From contig NC_056540.1 of the NCBI RefSeq assembly GCF_910596095.1, positions 9,479,001 to 9,543,000 of the forward strand: DNA of 64,000 nt. The letters run 5' to 3'. The stretch is from Thunnus maccoyii (taxonomy: Eukaryota; Chordata; Actinopteri; Scombriformes; Scombridae). The notes beneath the pieces are model-generated. The model saw only the letters and a program-made list of their open reading frames with translations, did not search any database and was not told the DNA's origin. Below, piece by piece: positions 22,749-33,145 of this stretch; within the stretch, counting starts at the first letter, position 1, and each line of letters begins with the position of its first letter. A program made the position numbers and the translations under genes.

Positions 22749-24017
22749 ATGTCGATCCCAACTGCCCTCTCCTTTTTCAACTCCACCTCCCCCTACACCA
22801 CCACAGAGATCTATGTGAACATATCTCTGGCCCCCCCTGCTTACCCCTGCGAAGATTGGCCTCCTGTACCCATGACCACCCTCATCCCCTCCATCTACAG
22901 CATTATCTGCGTGCTGGGCACCATAGGCAACGCCCTGGCATTGAGTGTATTGGCTCATGGCAGTGCCTCGAGGAGAACTGTAGCTAACACTTTCATGCTC
23001 AACCTGTGCATGTCTGACCTGCTGTTCCTGCTGTCTCTGCCGCTGTGGGCTGTCTACTACTCCAGAGGCTACAGCTGGCCCTTTGGTTGGGTGGCCTGCA
23101 AAATCTGTGGCGCTCTCCATAACCTCAACCTCTATGCGTCTATCTTCTTCATCACGTGCATGAGCATGGACCGCTACCTGGCCATCGTGCACCCGCTCCG
23201 CTCCCAGAGTGCACGAGACCCTAAACGTGCTAGGCTCACGTGTATCCTGGTGTGGGTTCTGGCATTTGTTTGTACAGCACCCACCTTGGCTCTGAGGGAT
23301 ATTCAACACATACCAGTGCTTGATGTGGAGGCTTGTGTGATTTTCTATCCTGATCACACCTGGTATCTGACCCTGGCCATCATCAAGATTGTTCTGGCCT
23401 TTCTGCTGCCACTGCTTGTCATCTCTTGTTGCTACTGTGCTATTGGGAGACATTTGTTGGCTGATACAGGGCTGGTGAGAATGCAGAATCCGTCACACAC
23501 CCCCAGCATGCCCTCTTTTAAATCACTGGAGTCCAAGGAGAGCTGCGGTACACCAGAGAGACCCCCGACCCCCTGTGTGAACCCCAGCTCCAGCGGGGGC
23601 AGACCACTGGAGGGCAGAGGGCTGGAGAGGGTATTGTGGACAGTGGCTGCGGTTGTTCTGGCCTTCTTCCTTTGCTGGTTCCCATTCCACTGCGTGACGT
23701 TTTTGGATGTGCTGAAGAGTGAAGGATGGTTGGACGGCTGCTGGATAAACTGGACCATCCAAAATCTCACCCCTCTCACCCTCTGCTTGGGCTTCTCCAA
23801 CTCAGCCATCAACCCCATACTCTACTGCTTCATCGGAAACCATTTCCGGGGCCGTCTCGGGGGCCTCTGTAAGGGTCTGTGTGCTTCATGTTTGAAGGCC
23901 CGTGGGGAAGATCACAGTCAGAAGAGAGGATCCTTCAGCACAAGGCTGAGCTCCTTCTCCCGAAAACTCAGTGACCTGAAAGACTTGGCAATTGTTGAGG
24001 CCTCTGGTCCTGCCTAG
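22749..24017 (+). CDS. agtr2: Angiotensin II type 2 receptor (class A GPCR)
   Basis: Seven-transmembrane receptor for angiotensin II that generally opposes AT1 signalling (family knowledge). It is 422 residues in one coding exon. The exon probably starts at 22683 after a CAG acceptor, and the ATG has A at -3. N-glycosylation sites are N11 (NST) and N24 (NIS). C34 and C331 (third extracellular loop) fit the extra AT-receptor disulfide; C117 and C196 fit the canonical one. D90 is in TM2, DRY at 141-143, K213 in TM5 (the lysine that contacts the ligand carboxylate in AT receptors), CWFPFH at 309-314, and NPILY at 355-359. LPLWAVYYSRGYSWPFG and YASIFFITCMSMDRY are strongly AT2-like. The third intracellular loop, about 231-295, is roughly 40 residues longer than in mammals and rich in Ser/Pro. 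AGTR1 or bradykinin receptors are less likely. Confidence 0.88.
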   Translation: MSIPTALSFFNSTSPYTTTEIYVNISLAPPAYPCEDWPPVPMTTLIPSIYSIICVLGTIGNALALSVLAHGSASRRTVANTFMLNLCMSDLLFLLSLPLWAVYYSRGYSWPFGWVACKICGALHNLNLYASIFFITCMSMDRYLAIVHPLRSQSARDPKRARLTCILVWVLAFVCTAPTLALRDIQHIPVLDVEACVIFYPDHTWYLTLAIIKIVLAFLLPLLVISCCYCAIGRHLLADTGLVRMQNPSHTPSMPSFKSLESKESCGTPERPPTPCVNPSSSGGRPLEGRGLERVLWTVAAVVLAFFLCWFPFHCVTFLDVLKSEGWLDGCWINWTIQNLTPLTLCLGFSNSAINPILYCFIGNHFRGRLGGLCKGLCASCLKARGEDHSQKRGSFSTRLSSFSRKLSDLKDLAIVEASGPA

Positions 24018-25105
24018 CAGGCCCCAGCAGGCCTTTCCTCTACTTACTGGCCCCGCACCCCAAACAATGACGCCATCGTCAAGTGACTGCTGAATTCAAA
24101 TTAGCATGGACATGTGAAACGGAGCTGTTACTGTAATAGACTTTCAGCAGAACACAACACTGCCCTACAGAGACAGAGAGCAGTAGCTAAGTTTAGCCTA
24201 AAGAATTGAGGCTGGTTTGGCAAACTGTGTAACAGAGAGATAGAATGTAAATTGAATGCCTTTTTAGGCAGATGAGGAGGAGGACAAGGCAGCGCTCTAC
24301 TGGTGGAAAAATGACAAGTTATTGTTTTTGTACACTAACCTTTTAGCACATTCCTCTAGAGTATGCACCCTGCATTTCACTACACAAATTGAGAAATTAA
24401 CATGTGACAAATTATCTTTGAATCATGAATCTGCCTTTGGACAATCTAAGTATGCAGAAAAAAAAGCCTTTATGGGGTCAGCTGAGGTAGCAGTTTCTGC
24501 TACATCACTAAGCTAGGCTAATATGTTAGCAGGAGTAGTTTAGCTGCTGTGCTTTTTTAGTGTCTCCACCATTTTTGGATTAGCGACTGTCTTGTTTATA
24601 GGGGAAAACAAACTGAATAACTGAGATGTTGGAACATCAAAATTCATTTTTTTTAAATAATACAAAAAAAGGTAGGAAGGAGTAGGCCTAGGTCAGTTGA
24701 GCTTTAGCTGGCTAGCTGTGGCTATCTCCAGCTAGCTTTAACTTAAGAGCTTAGCTCTGTTTTGTTTTGCAACCTTTACATGCTGTTTGCCACATGCTTT
24801 AAAATGATACATTTCTATAGCATAATAATATTTTAATAATATTTTATATGGTAAGACAAAGTCAAAAACTCAATTTTGACCATATATGTAGTTACTGCAT
24901 TTTGGCTCGAACAGGCCAAAAGATGAATGAGATACAGATGTACAAGGATAATTATTTACTAGTCATACCAATTCTACTTTTACTGTCCCTTTTGACCAAT
25001 ATATTATATGTGTAATCATGTAACTTGTAACATTTTTATTGTATTATTCATTAAAGAAGAAAATGAAAATACTGCGAATAAGAAATAAAGTGAGAAAAAA
25101 TATTT
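24018..25105 (+). other. agtr2: agtr2 3'UTR (probable extent)
   Basis: Non-coding, AT-rich. ATTAAA occurs near 25050 and AATAAA at 25084-25089, followed by T-rich sequence. A GCTAGCT-rich quasi-palindromic patch lies near 24700-24745. Confidence 0.45.
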
Positions 25106-28056
25106 CCCTAACAATGCCATTTCTTTGCTTGATATAATTCTCCAAATTAATATCTACTGCTCTTCTACTAATGCAGGAGATTTTCTTGTTAATTTTAGAC
25201 CAATTCCACACATGCACCAATTTTGTGAAACCCGTTCAAGTTACAATTTTTAGGTTCCTTTTCCCACTCTTACCCACCAGCAGCTGTGGCTGAGAGCTTC
25301 CCCCTCCTGGGAATGAGAGCACTGGGATTACTGTCGGCCTGGCAGATGGACATTCAGTCTCTCCTGTTTTCTTCCCCCAAGAATGCCTCACATGGATTCC
25401 GAAGATATCAAGGCCAGATATCATAATCTCATACTAATGTCTTTATGATGCATTCCAGTCCAGCCACTTGTGTTGGTTGAGGGAGCCGCCAGCTAATCAA
25501 TGATGTATCTCTGTCTGCTATTTGTGTCCAGTATAGATCCACTGCATTCTGCATTGACCCTGGCTTGCCTGTCTGTGAGCTGGGAGCCAATGGAGTATGT
25601 CAATTTGTTTTTGCACTGCTGAAGGCCACGAGACTATTATGCACAAGAAGTCTGCTAGAAATGTTTTAATGCCTAAGTGGCAAGGACTGGTTGCTTTTTC
25701 TACTTAACACTTATAACCAATTGGCAGCCTGGTCTTTTTACAGATTAATATGGCAGCTCTATTCACCCAAAAGGGAAGAAAACTCTTCATAAAGGCTGCC
25801 AGACCTTATTGCTTGCTACTTGCAGTATATCATTCCTCATTATTCTTCCCAATTCAGCCACTGGATGGCGCTGAAGTGCTGTAGCTGCATTAGGTAAGCT
25901 TCCACTGGCTGCTTATCCAGACGGAGCCCCTAAGTCCCACCGCTCATGATCTTTCTGAGCCGAGGGAAAGATGGCTCTGACACAGACTGATGACTCATGT
26001 AGGCTACAGTTCTGAATGTATAAAAAACACACTCAACAAATCCTGCATTGAAGAGAGCCACCAGCTCAAAGTATAAAGAAAATAGCACATGGTCACATAT
26101 ATCACAGCTTCACAGGGTCTTTTTGCAAGAATATTTGGTTGCCTGAAGGACACTATGTAATATTCAACCTAGAATATACACCTCAACATGACAGATGAGC
26201 TTGAAATACCAAACACTGTGCCATCAGCCTGATAAAAATATGCACAGCACGTCTGCAGAAAACTTTCAACATTTTAATCACCGGATCCTTAATTTGACAC
26301 AACAGAACTTTCCTACTGACAGGACAGATTGCAGGATGAGTTTGTTGTAGCTCTCACAGTATGTTGATGCAAACAGCTTCATTAGCTGATTCCTCACCGT
26401 TCTATAAAGCAGGTGTGAGTGTCCTTGACACCCGATCAATAAGACAGACTGGTGACATGTGACTGAGAACATGTTTGTGTACGTGTGATGAGAAAATGTA
26501 AGCTGTGAAGTAAAGGCAACTCTTTTAGACGGCAGATGACAAATGTTTTACTTGCCTGCCTTAAACTGTCTTCCTCTGACATGAATTTTTAATTTTTAAC
26601 ATGTCATATTTGTACAATCTGAGTACGCCTCAATGTAAATTAGTCTTTCGTTTTTCCCTTTTATTTTATAAGTAACAATAAAGCATTTGATGACATGAAG
26701 AGATAAAAAAAAAAAATTTTTTCAAATTTTCCAGTGAGGAAAAGTACATTTAATCAAATACTGTACTTGAGCACAATTTTGAAGTACTTGTACTGAATAT
26801 TTCTATTTTACTACTACTACTTACTACTTTGATACTTGTACTCCACTACATTCATTTGACAGCTGTAGTAACTTTTGGCTTGTGACCTTCTACAAAAAGC
26901 AGCGTCTGCTTGTGTCCCCACTTGTCACGGCTGTGAGTAACTGCAGGTCCACCGAAGAATGATTTAACCTCGAAACATCTCAGATGGCTCCATTTAAATA
27001 ATTGTTTGAGGCCCAAAGAGGTAAAATGAGAGAAAAGCCCAAAAAAATTAATGCAAATTGTTGTAGCGGGATTTAATTTTTTCCTCTTTCCAAACCCATT
27101 AATCATCTCACGACCCCCCAGATAAAGTTTATCTTGTGGCCTTAGCTCCACCTCAACCAGCTAATGCTGCTTACACATGAATGAAACAGTATTAACAATC
27201 TAATAATGTCAGATATAAAATATATCAGTTACAGGGGCCATTTTTCTGCAGAATGAACAATTAGTTTTGATACTTTAAGTACATTTAGCTTCTGTACTTT
27301 TGCTTTAGTAGGATTTTGAAATCAGGATTTTTACTTGTAATGGATTTTTTAATGTATTTGTACTTTTACTTAGAGGTTCTGAATACTTCTTCCATTGCTG
27401 AATTTCAGCGTAAACTGTACATCACTATTCATGGAAAATGCGGTGGAAACAGACAGCGTAAGCAAAGTTCTGCTACTGAGAAAACAAAATGAGGCCTCTC
27501 AGTAATTCAGCTGAAAACAGGAAAAGTCACTATATAAGCTGTATATATGTTTCCCTGTGTGAAAAAGGTGATATTGCTTTTTTTTTTAAAAAAAAAAAAC
27601 CTTCCTTTGTGCTTTCTATTGTTATGGAAATATTCAGTTAGAATCTTTGAAGTTATTTCCTGTTGAAAAATACAATCATTTCCTGAGAGATACACAAACC
27701 CACATTTTACGTGTCTGTGCGTATGCGTTTGAGCTGTAGAGAACAAGGAAGGATGAACACCAAGCCATAAGGGTTAGGGGGTGAGAGAGAGCTACCATCA
27801 GTCTGGGTGAAAAGGTGGAAAATCAGAAAGCTTGCTTGCTAGAGCTCAAGCTCCCCAACAGGCAGTTGAAACAGAAAGAGCCAATATCAAATGAGAGGTT
27901 GGACGGCTGCGTCACCTGGGCCCCCAGTCTAGAGCATATACAGCAAAGACCAAAAGGCTTGCCTGCAGTAAGAAGCAGAAGGTGAGAAACAGAGAGAAAG
28001 GGGAGAGTTTGCACTTGGGAGCAGAACAAAAAGCAGATCCCGAGAGGATAGGCGTG
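25106..28056. other. Intergenic region between agtr2 and sh2d1a
   Basis: About 2.95 kb without a supported gene. It contains an interspersed element at 26732-27400 and A/T homopolymers (for example 27578-27600). The last part is purine-rich and should include the sh2d1a promoter and 5'UTR. Confidence 0.6.
26732..27400. mobile_element. Interspersed non-autonomous element (hAT-like ends)
   Basis: It starts CAGTGAGGAAAAGTACATTT and ends TACTTCTTCCATTGCTG, an imperfect inverted pair of the CAGTGGTGGAAGAAGTA type. Internally it has ACTTGTACTCCACTACATTC and many TACTT motifs, a hallmark of a very abundant teleost repeat. It is non-coding. Central sequence at about 26880-27150 differs from the usual short form and may be an insertion. 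Class is from memory. Confidence 0.6.
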
Positions 28057-30776
28057 ATGGAAAACCTGCCTGTCTACCACGGACCCATCGGCAAGGAGGA
28101 GGGAGAGAGGCGGCTGGCCCAGGACGGGAGAGAGGGGTGCTACCTTATCCGCAACAGTGACTCTGTGCCTGGCGTCTTCTGCCTGTGTGTGCTGTGAGTA
28201 TAGACACAGATTGTGCAATCTCTGTCCGTCTCTTCGCCCTGCTTTTTTAGGCCATTATTTCTGTAATCATATAATTCTGTTTTCAACTGTTTTGGACATT
28301 ATTGATCCTCTCACTTTTAAGAAATGCAAGACAACAAAGCGTAAACAAACCAACTGATTGTCAAATCAAACCAAAAAGAAATTTACACTCACCGGCCACT
28401 TTATTAGAAACACCTGTGCAATCTAATGCAATCCAATACAACAGCTCTGCCATAAATTCTACTTTTATGAAGCTTATACATTTTTAGTTTTTGTTGACAT
28501 TGTAAGAAAGGTAATAATTCTACTTTTATGTTTATTATTAAGGTGGTAGTGAGTGGCGATGGTGTACTGGAGTGCATTATATTGAATGGTGCTCCTAATA
28601 TTATGCCTCCCTCATGTATGTTAATGTACAAGCTTCGTAAATGTAGAATTTATGGCAGCGGTGTTGTATTGGATTGCATTAGATTGCACAGGTGTATCCG
28701 ATGAAGTGGCCGGTGAGCATATATTATGTTCACACTGCGCTCTATTATTCAGTATGAAATGAATAGTCCCACAGGAGTAGTGATTGGGGCAGTGGGGGGC
28801 AAATGCTTGTGTCATTAAATTGAAAGATGAACTCAGGGTCAAAGGTCTTTGTGTGTGTGTGTGCAGGTGCAACGGATACGTCTACACATACAGACTACAC
28901 AAGGATGACGGAGGCTCATGGGCTGCAGATGTGAGACTTTTTTTTTAAATCTATTTCTTTCTCATAGTCAAAGCTGACAGAAACAGCTGCACGTCTACTT
29001 TGCCTTGGTTGGTGTTTATTACTGTCGTTCTAGAGATTGTTTTTGGTGCCAAGCTAATTCACCAAGCTGTGAATTTCAGGCAAACATGGTTTCTGAGAAG
29101 AGTGACAGCACTGAGAAATGGGTGCATTTTTTTTCCCTTTTGCAGTAACACCCTGTGAGATAGTTCTGCCCCCCCCCCCCCCCCCCCCCCCCCCCACACA
29201 CACACCCTCTCTCAAATTTAAGACGAGCACACCACAGCATCAGCATATACTCTAGAGATGGGGAAATAGAGAATTGCATTTGACAGCATTTCTGATGGGA
29301 TATGTAATTGAGCACTGAGGTTTTGGCAAACACCAAGAGATGTGGATGTATAGAGACATCTGAAGGCTATGTCTCTCTCTGACAACCAAGCTTGATGCTG
29401 TTGTAACTACATTTTACCCTCGCTCATTTTTACTGACAGCATCAAGCCAACAGATAGGGGAACGAGACTTGAATTACGCGTATTTCACTACAAGCTCGAT
29501 AACAGTTTACATTATTCATGCGCAATATCAATCACTTTAATGAAATATTCGGGGGAACAGAGGTAACACTTGTGGTCGCAGACAGAAACATGCACAGTGC
29601 TTTGCTGCGGAAAGCTCTCTCTCTCTCTGCTGTTTGATTGAGTGGTTTTACAATGCATTCAAAGAACCAGATTTTCAGTGTGATTGATTTGCACCAAAAG
29701 AAAACAAATAATGCCTTTTAAAATAATCCTTACTTGACAAAATTACAATACTTTCAAAGGTTTAATGCTTTAAAGTTGTGAAACATTCAACGCTGTGGTG
29801 ACAGTGGGGAAGTGATGTGTGTTGTCAGTTAGAAATAATGCAAAAGCTCCCCTGTAAGACAATTGATAAAGTTACATTTCATCAGATAAAAAAGTGCTCA
29901 ATAATCAGACACACAGACCGCTTCGCTGCAACAGAAGATGAATTCTGAGCGAGCTTTTTTTTTTTTTTTTTGAAGCAGCAGATCATTTCTAAAATGAGCT
30001 TTGGGTTTCAGACACTAGTGAAACCACTGAGGTAATGGGACACTTTAAGCATTTCAGATGTCACACAGAAATCCTAAAATAAATGCTTTTTGTTGACTAA
30101 CAAAATATATATTTAAAAAAAGCCCATGGGATTTTATTCTTTCAGAGGCAACAACTGCAACCTGAATTTTCCTTATTTAGCTTTTAAACCTCTTATGTAT
30201 ATTTTCCATCTATTTACAGATGTTTTTTATATTAATTATAGATTGAATTTCTTTTGCTTATTTATTGATTAGTATCTCAGTCTGGATGAGTGGACTAGAT
30301 GTATAAAAATATAATTGACATGCACATCTCTACTTTGGCGTATCTGATGTCTTTTATAAGGTGAATCTGTGTGAGAGCTCATTTCAAACTAGTCATGTCT
30401 TGACCTCTTTGTTTTCCCGCTGTGGAGGTTTTGATGTGGGGATGGAGACAGAGACGCTGGATTCTCATCTGCCTTTTTTCCTGGGTTTTTTTTTTTCTTT
30501 TTTCAGACCAGTCCTGGTGTGCCGAAACGATATTTCCGGCAAATCAAGAACTTGATAGCAGCTTTCCAGAAGCCCGAACAAGGAATTGCCATGCCTCTGC
30601 TCTACCCTGTCACTGCTCAGAGTCGCGCACAAATGCACACAGAGGGACAGACACCCAGTAATAACCTGTCACTGACACACAGCAGCAGCTCGAATGCTTA
30701 CCTCCAGCAGCGGCCGCATGCTTCTCAGGGACACAAAAACAGGAACAAGAAGGAAGTGCGGCAAGCTCTGGGTTAG
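28057..30776 (+). CDS. sh2d1a: SH2 domain protein 1A (SAP, SLAM-associated protein)
   Basis: Single-SH2 adaptor that binds ITSM tyrosine motifs of SLAM-family receptors and recruits Fyn in T and NK cells (family knowledge). Three coding exons: 28057-28193, 28867-28930 and 30507-30776 (137, 64 and 270 nt), giving 156 residues. The first two lengths equal those I recall for the human gene, with the same phase-2 break. Residue numbering also matches human through the domain: R32 in YLIRNSDS (phosphotyrosine pocket), T53 in VYTYR, and R78 in KRYFRQIK (Fyn SH3 contact). The start MENLPVYHG is preferred over an upstream in-frame ATG at 27982. After about residue 105 the sequence is Ser/Gln-rich and about 28 residues longer than human SAP overall, with no separate fourth exon apparent. 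EAT-2 is less likely given the context and the R78 motif. Confidence 0.93.
28384..28721. mobile_element. Tc1-family-like MITE with long inverted repeats
   Basis: Inserted in sh2d1a intron 1. The left end, CTCACCGGCCACTTTATTAG, is preceded by TA, and the right end is the complementary CCGGTGAG, followed by TA. The inverted arms run about 85 bp, including ACCTGTGCAATCTAATGCAA on both sides, and match almost perfectly. CACCGGCCACTTTATTAG is the terminal sequence I recall for fish Tc1-like transposons. The copy has no transposase. Confidence 0.8.
29169..29195. repeat. (C)27 homopolymer followed by (CA)n
   Basis: A run of 27 cytosines in sh2d1a intron 2, followed by ACACACACAC. The exact length is prone to sequencing and assembly error. 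Confidence 0.9.
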
Positions 30777-31200
30777 GGACAAACCCAGAGCTTACCATTG
30801 ACCTAAATAAAAACAAAAATGTTCTCTTTGTATGGTGCCTACTGTTGCATTTTCCATGCTGTGTGCAAACTAAATGTCACATTTTTCTTTTACCTCACAG
30901 AAAATTTCCCATTAATCAGCTCTTGTTTGTTCAATTCTAGTCATTTAGGTCCTATCTGTGATTCAGATCTCCATATACTTTCAGTATCTTCCTTTTTTTT
31001 CTTTCTTTTTTTTTTCTTGTGTGAATATGTGGCACAGAAACTGCCTCATAACTTTCAGGGATACGATGTAAAATATTCAACTGCATGAAACATTAATATC
31101 CATTACTGCATACGTAAGTTGACAACAGATATTGTGCTCTGTTTTCTTAATGCAATTCAGTTATGTGAATGGCAAAGAAAATAAATGATATTGGTTGAAA
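30777..31200 (+). other. sh2d1a: sh2d1a 3'UTR
   Basis: Non-coding sequence after the stop. AATAAA occurs at 30806-30811, only 30 bp downstream, and again at about 31180. The second allows a more usual UTR length. Confidence 0.5.
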
Positions 31201-32013
31201 TAAACTCTTTAAATGAGGTCACACACACACACAAACACACACTGCCATACACACTACACACAAGCCTCCATCTGAACATATAATGTGGAACAAAAATTCA
31301 ATTTGACATATTGAAGTACTGATTTCCATGGAGAGAGAGCTGACTGCTGAGGTGGGGGGGGGGGTCTGTCATTCATCTGATTGACATTACTGACTCCTCA
31401 TGAAAAAAAAAAGCGAGAGCGAGAGAGAGAGAGAGAGAGAGAGAGCATCCATTCAGCCCAGACAATTCTTCAGTCGGTCTCCTAGCAACCAAACTCTCCA
31501 TCTTTTCACCGCCGAGATGAGGTTGGACAGTAGGCCTATCTAGCGGAGCATATGGTTTAGAAGGGAAGGTGCATCGTGGCCGATCGGCAAAGTGCTAGTC
31601 AGGAACGTATATCACCTGCTTGCAGTCAGAACATATGCATTGTGCGGCTCTGTCATCCGCAGCCCAGGAGAGAAACAAACAATTAATGGTGGGCAGATGG
31701 TGGAGTGATGGTGGGAGGGAGGCGAGCTGGGGAGGGGATAGGCAGACGGACGGGGAGGTGGATTAGGGGTAGCGAGATTTAAAGAGAAAAAAAACAACAA
31801 ACAAACTTTCTTTTTTAACTTTTTTTTTTTGGGGGGGGGGGGAGTCTTGGAAGTGGTTCACATGCAGTCTGATTGGCATTTCCTAATGAGAGGAGACAAG
31901 CTGTAGAGAACAGCACAGCCAACTCCAGGTCCTGCCCCTTCTGCACTCACCACCCACTCGCTGAGCCTCAGCTGTCACATTTCTTTTTCCCTTCCTCTGT
32001 GCTTTTTTGTCTC

Positions 32014-32070
32014 CCCCTCCTCCTCCTCCTTCTTCTTCTTCTTCTTCTTCTTCTTCTTCTTCTTCTTCTC
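32014..32070. repeat. TCC then TTC trinucleotide repeat
   Basis: A few TCC units lead into about 13 TTC units. This is a pure polypyrimidine strand with GAA on the complement. Confidence 0.92.
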
Positions 32071-32808
32071 TTCTGACAGACGCAGGTTTCTCATGCATAT
32101 CTTAGTTTGAGCCATAATGATGGGTGATAACGACAGCACAGATTTGAAAGTTACAAACTCCCAGAAACAAGAACAAAGAGTGCACAACAAATGTGTGGAG
32201 GGAAGGCACAGAGACACAGAAGACACGAGAGAGAGAGAGAGGAGACACAGGGAGAGATAATAAGCAACCATGCCGATGAAATCCCAGGAAGCAATCTGGT
32301 AATTCACACATAATAACTTTAATCAGCATTGTAACCCAATAAAGTCAGATTTTTCAGCGAGAATATTTACTATAGCCATGTATAATTCTTTGCAAAAATG
32401 TAACTGTTTTTCTATTGATTAACAATACTGACACTTACTTATGAACAACAGAATTTCCAGTTGAGCACTTTTTTCAGTGTGAAAGCACTGGCTATGTACA
32501 TTCTTGACTTTAGTATACACACTCATACAAACTACTGTTGGAGCACACCAGAGGCGGAAAACCCAGCGAAGGTTTCCCTTTCTAAAGGGGAGTGTCAGAG
32601 TCGACAAGGCCTCTCTCACACAATATGTAAACGACAGTATATCCGAGGTAAACCATGTAGTAACTCAAATGGCAACCAGAGAGCTCTTGATTTGAGTCAT
32701 GAAGAGGATTATTCACTGGTAAATCCTATAAGTCTTCATCTCTACAGTTCAGTGAGTTTGACCAGAGTCCAAAAATGATGAACAGTGTTGAAACAGCAAA
32801 TGACAGAC

Positions 32809-32857
32809 AGTCAGTCCATCAGTCAGTCAGTCGGTCGGTCGGTCGGTCGGTCGGTCG
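32809..32857. repeat. (AGTC)n/(GGTC)n tetranucleotide repeat
   Basis: CAGTC units give way to about seven TCGG units, probably within the tenm1 3'UTR region. Confidence 0.9.
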
Positions 32858-33145
32858 TTAAGTCCCAGGCTAGTCAGGATACAAAAAGCGAAGCCACAGC
32901 CAAACCACACTGCTTGTGCCACTGTTAGAAATCGGAGAAACTGGACGATAATAATAAAATACCATCATTTTGTCACAATTAAAGGCATTTGGAAATCATT
33001 TTTTCCCCCAATCTCTCTTCTTGTTCTTCTTTGTCGTCGTCTTCTTTTTTTTTTTTTTGATACAGTATAGAAACAGTAGAACAAATCAGAGTAGAGTAGA
33101 AACAGGCAGTCTTTGGTGGGGTGGGGGGCTGCTCGTGTGTCTCTG

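Larger units (their letters stand above)
31201..33145. other. Convergent spacer between sh2d1a and tenm1, including the tenm1 3'UTR
   Basis: The two genes are transcribed towards each other. The tenm1 3'UTR must extend leftwards from 33145, but no decisive poly(A) signal was fixed; ATTAAA on the - strand near 32318-32323 is one candidate. The spacer holds a GA run (about 31412-31446), TCC/TTC triplets (about 32014-32070) and AGTC/GGTC tetramers (about 32809-32857). Confidence 0.55.

Noticed and set aside
22644-23453. A 269-codon open frame on the - strand
   Set aside because: It lies wholly across the 5' UTR and coding exon of agtr2, which has clear receptor motifs; the antisense frame has no recognisable features.
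22749-24017. AGTR1 or a bradykinin/apelin-type receptor
   Set aside because: The TM2-TM3 and TM6 stretches (LPLWAVYYS, FFITCMSMDRY, AAVVLAFFLCWFPFH) and the N-terminal/ECL3 cysteine pair fit AT2 best.
27982-28056. Upstream in-frame ATG for SAP
   Set aside because: SAP proteins start directly before the xVYHG motif; the ATG at 28057 gives human-like numbering throughout the SH2 domain.
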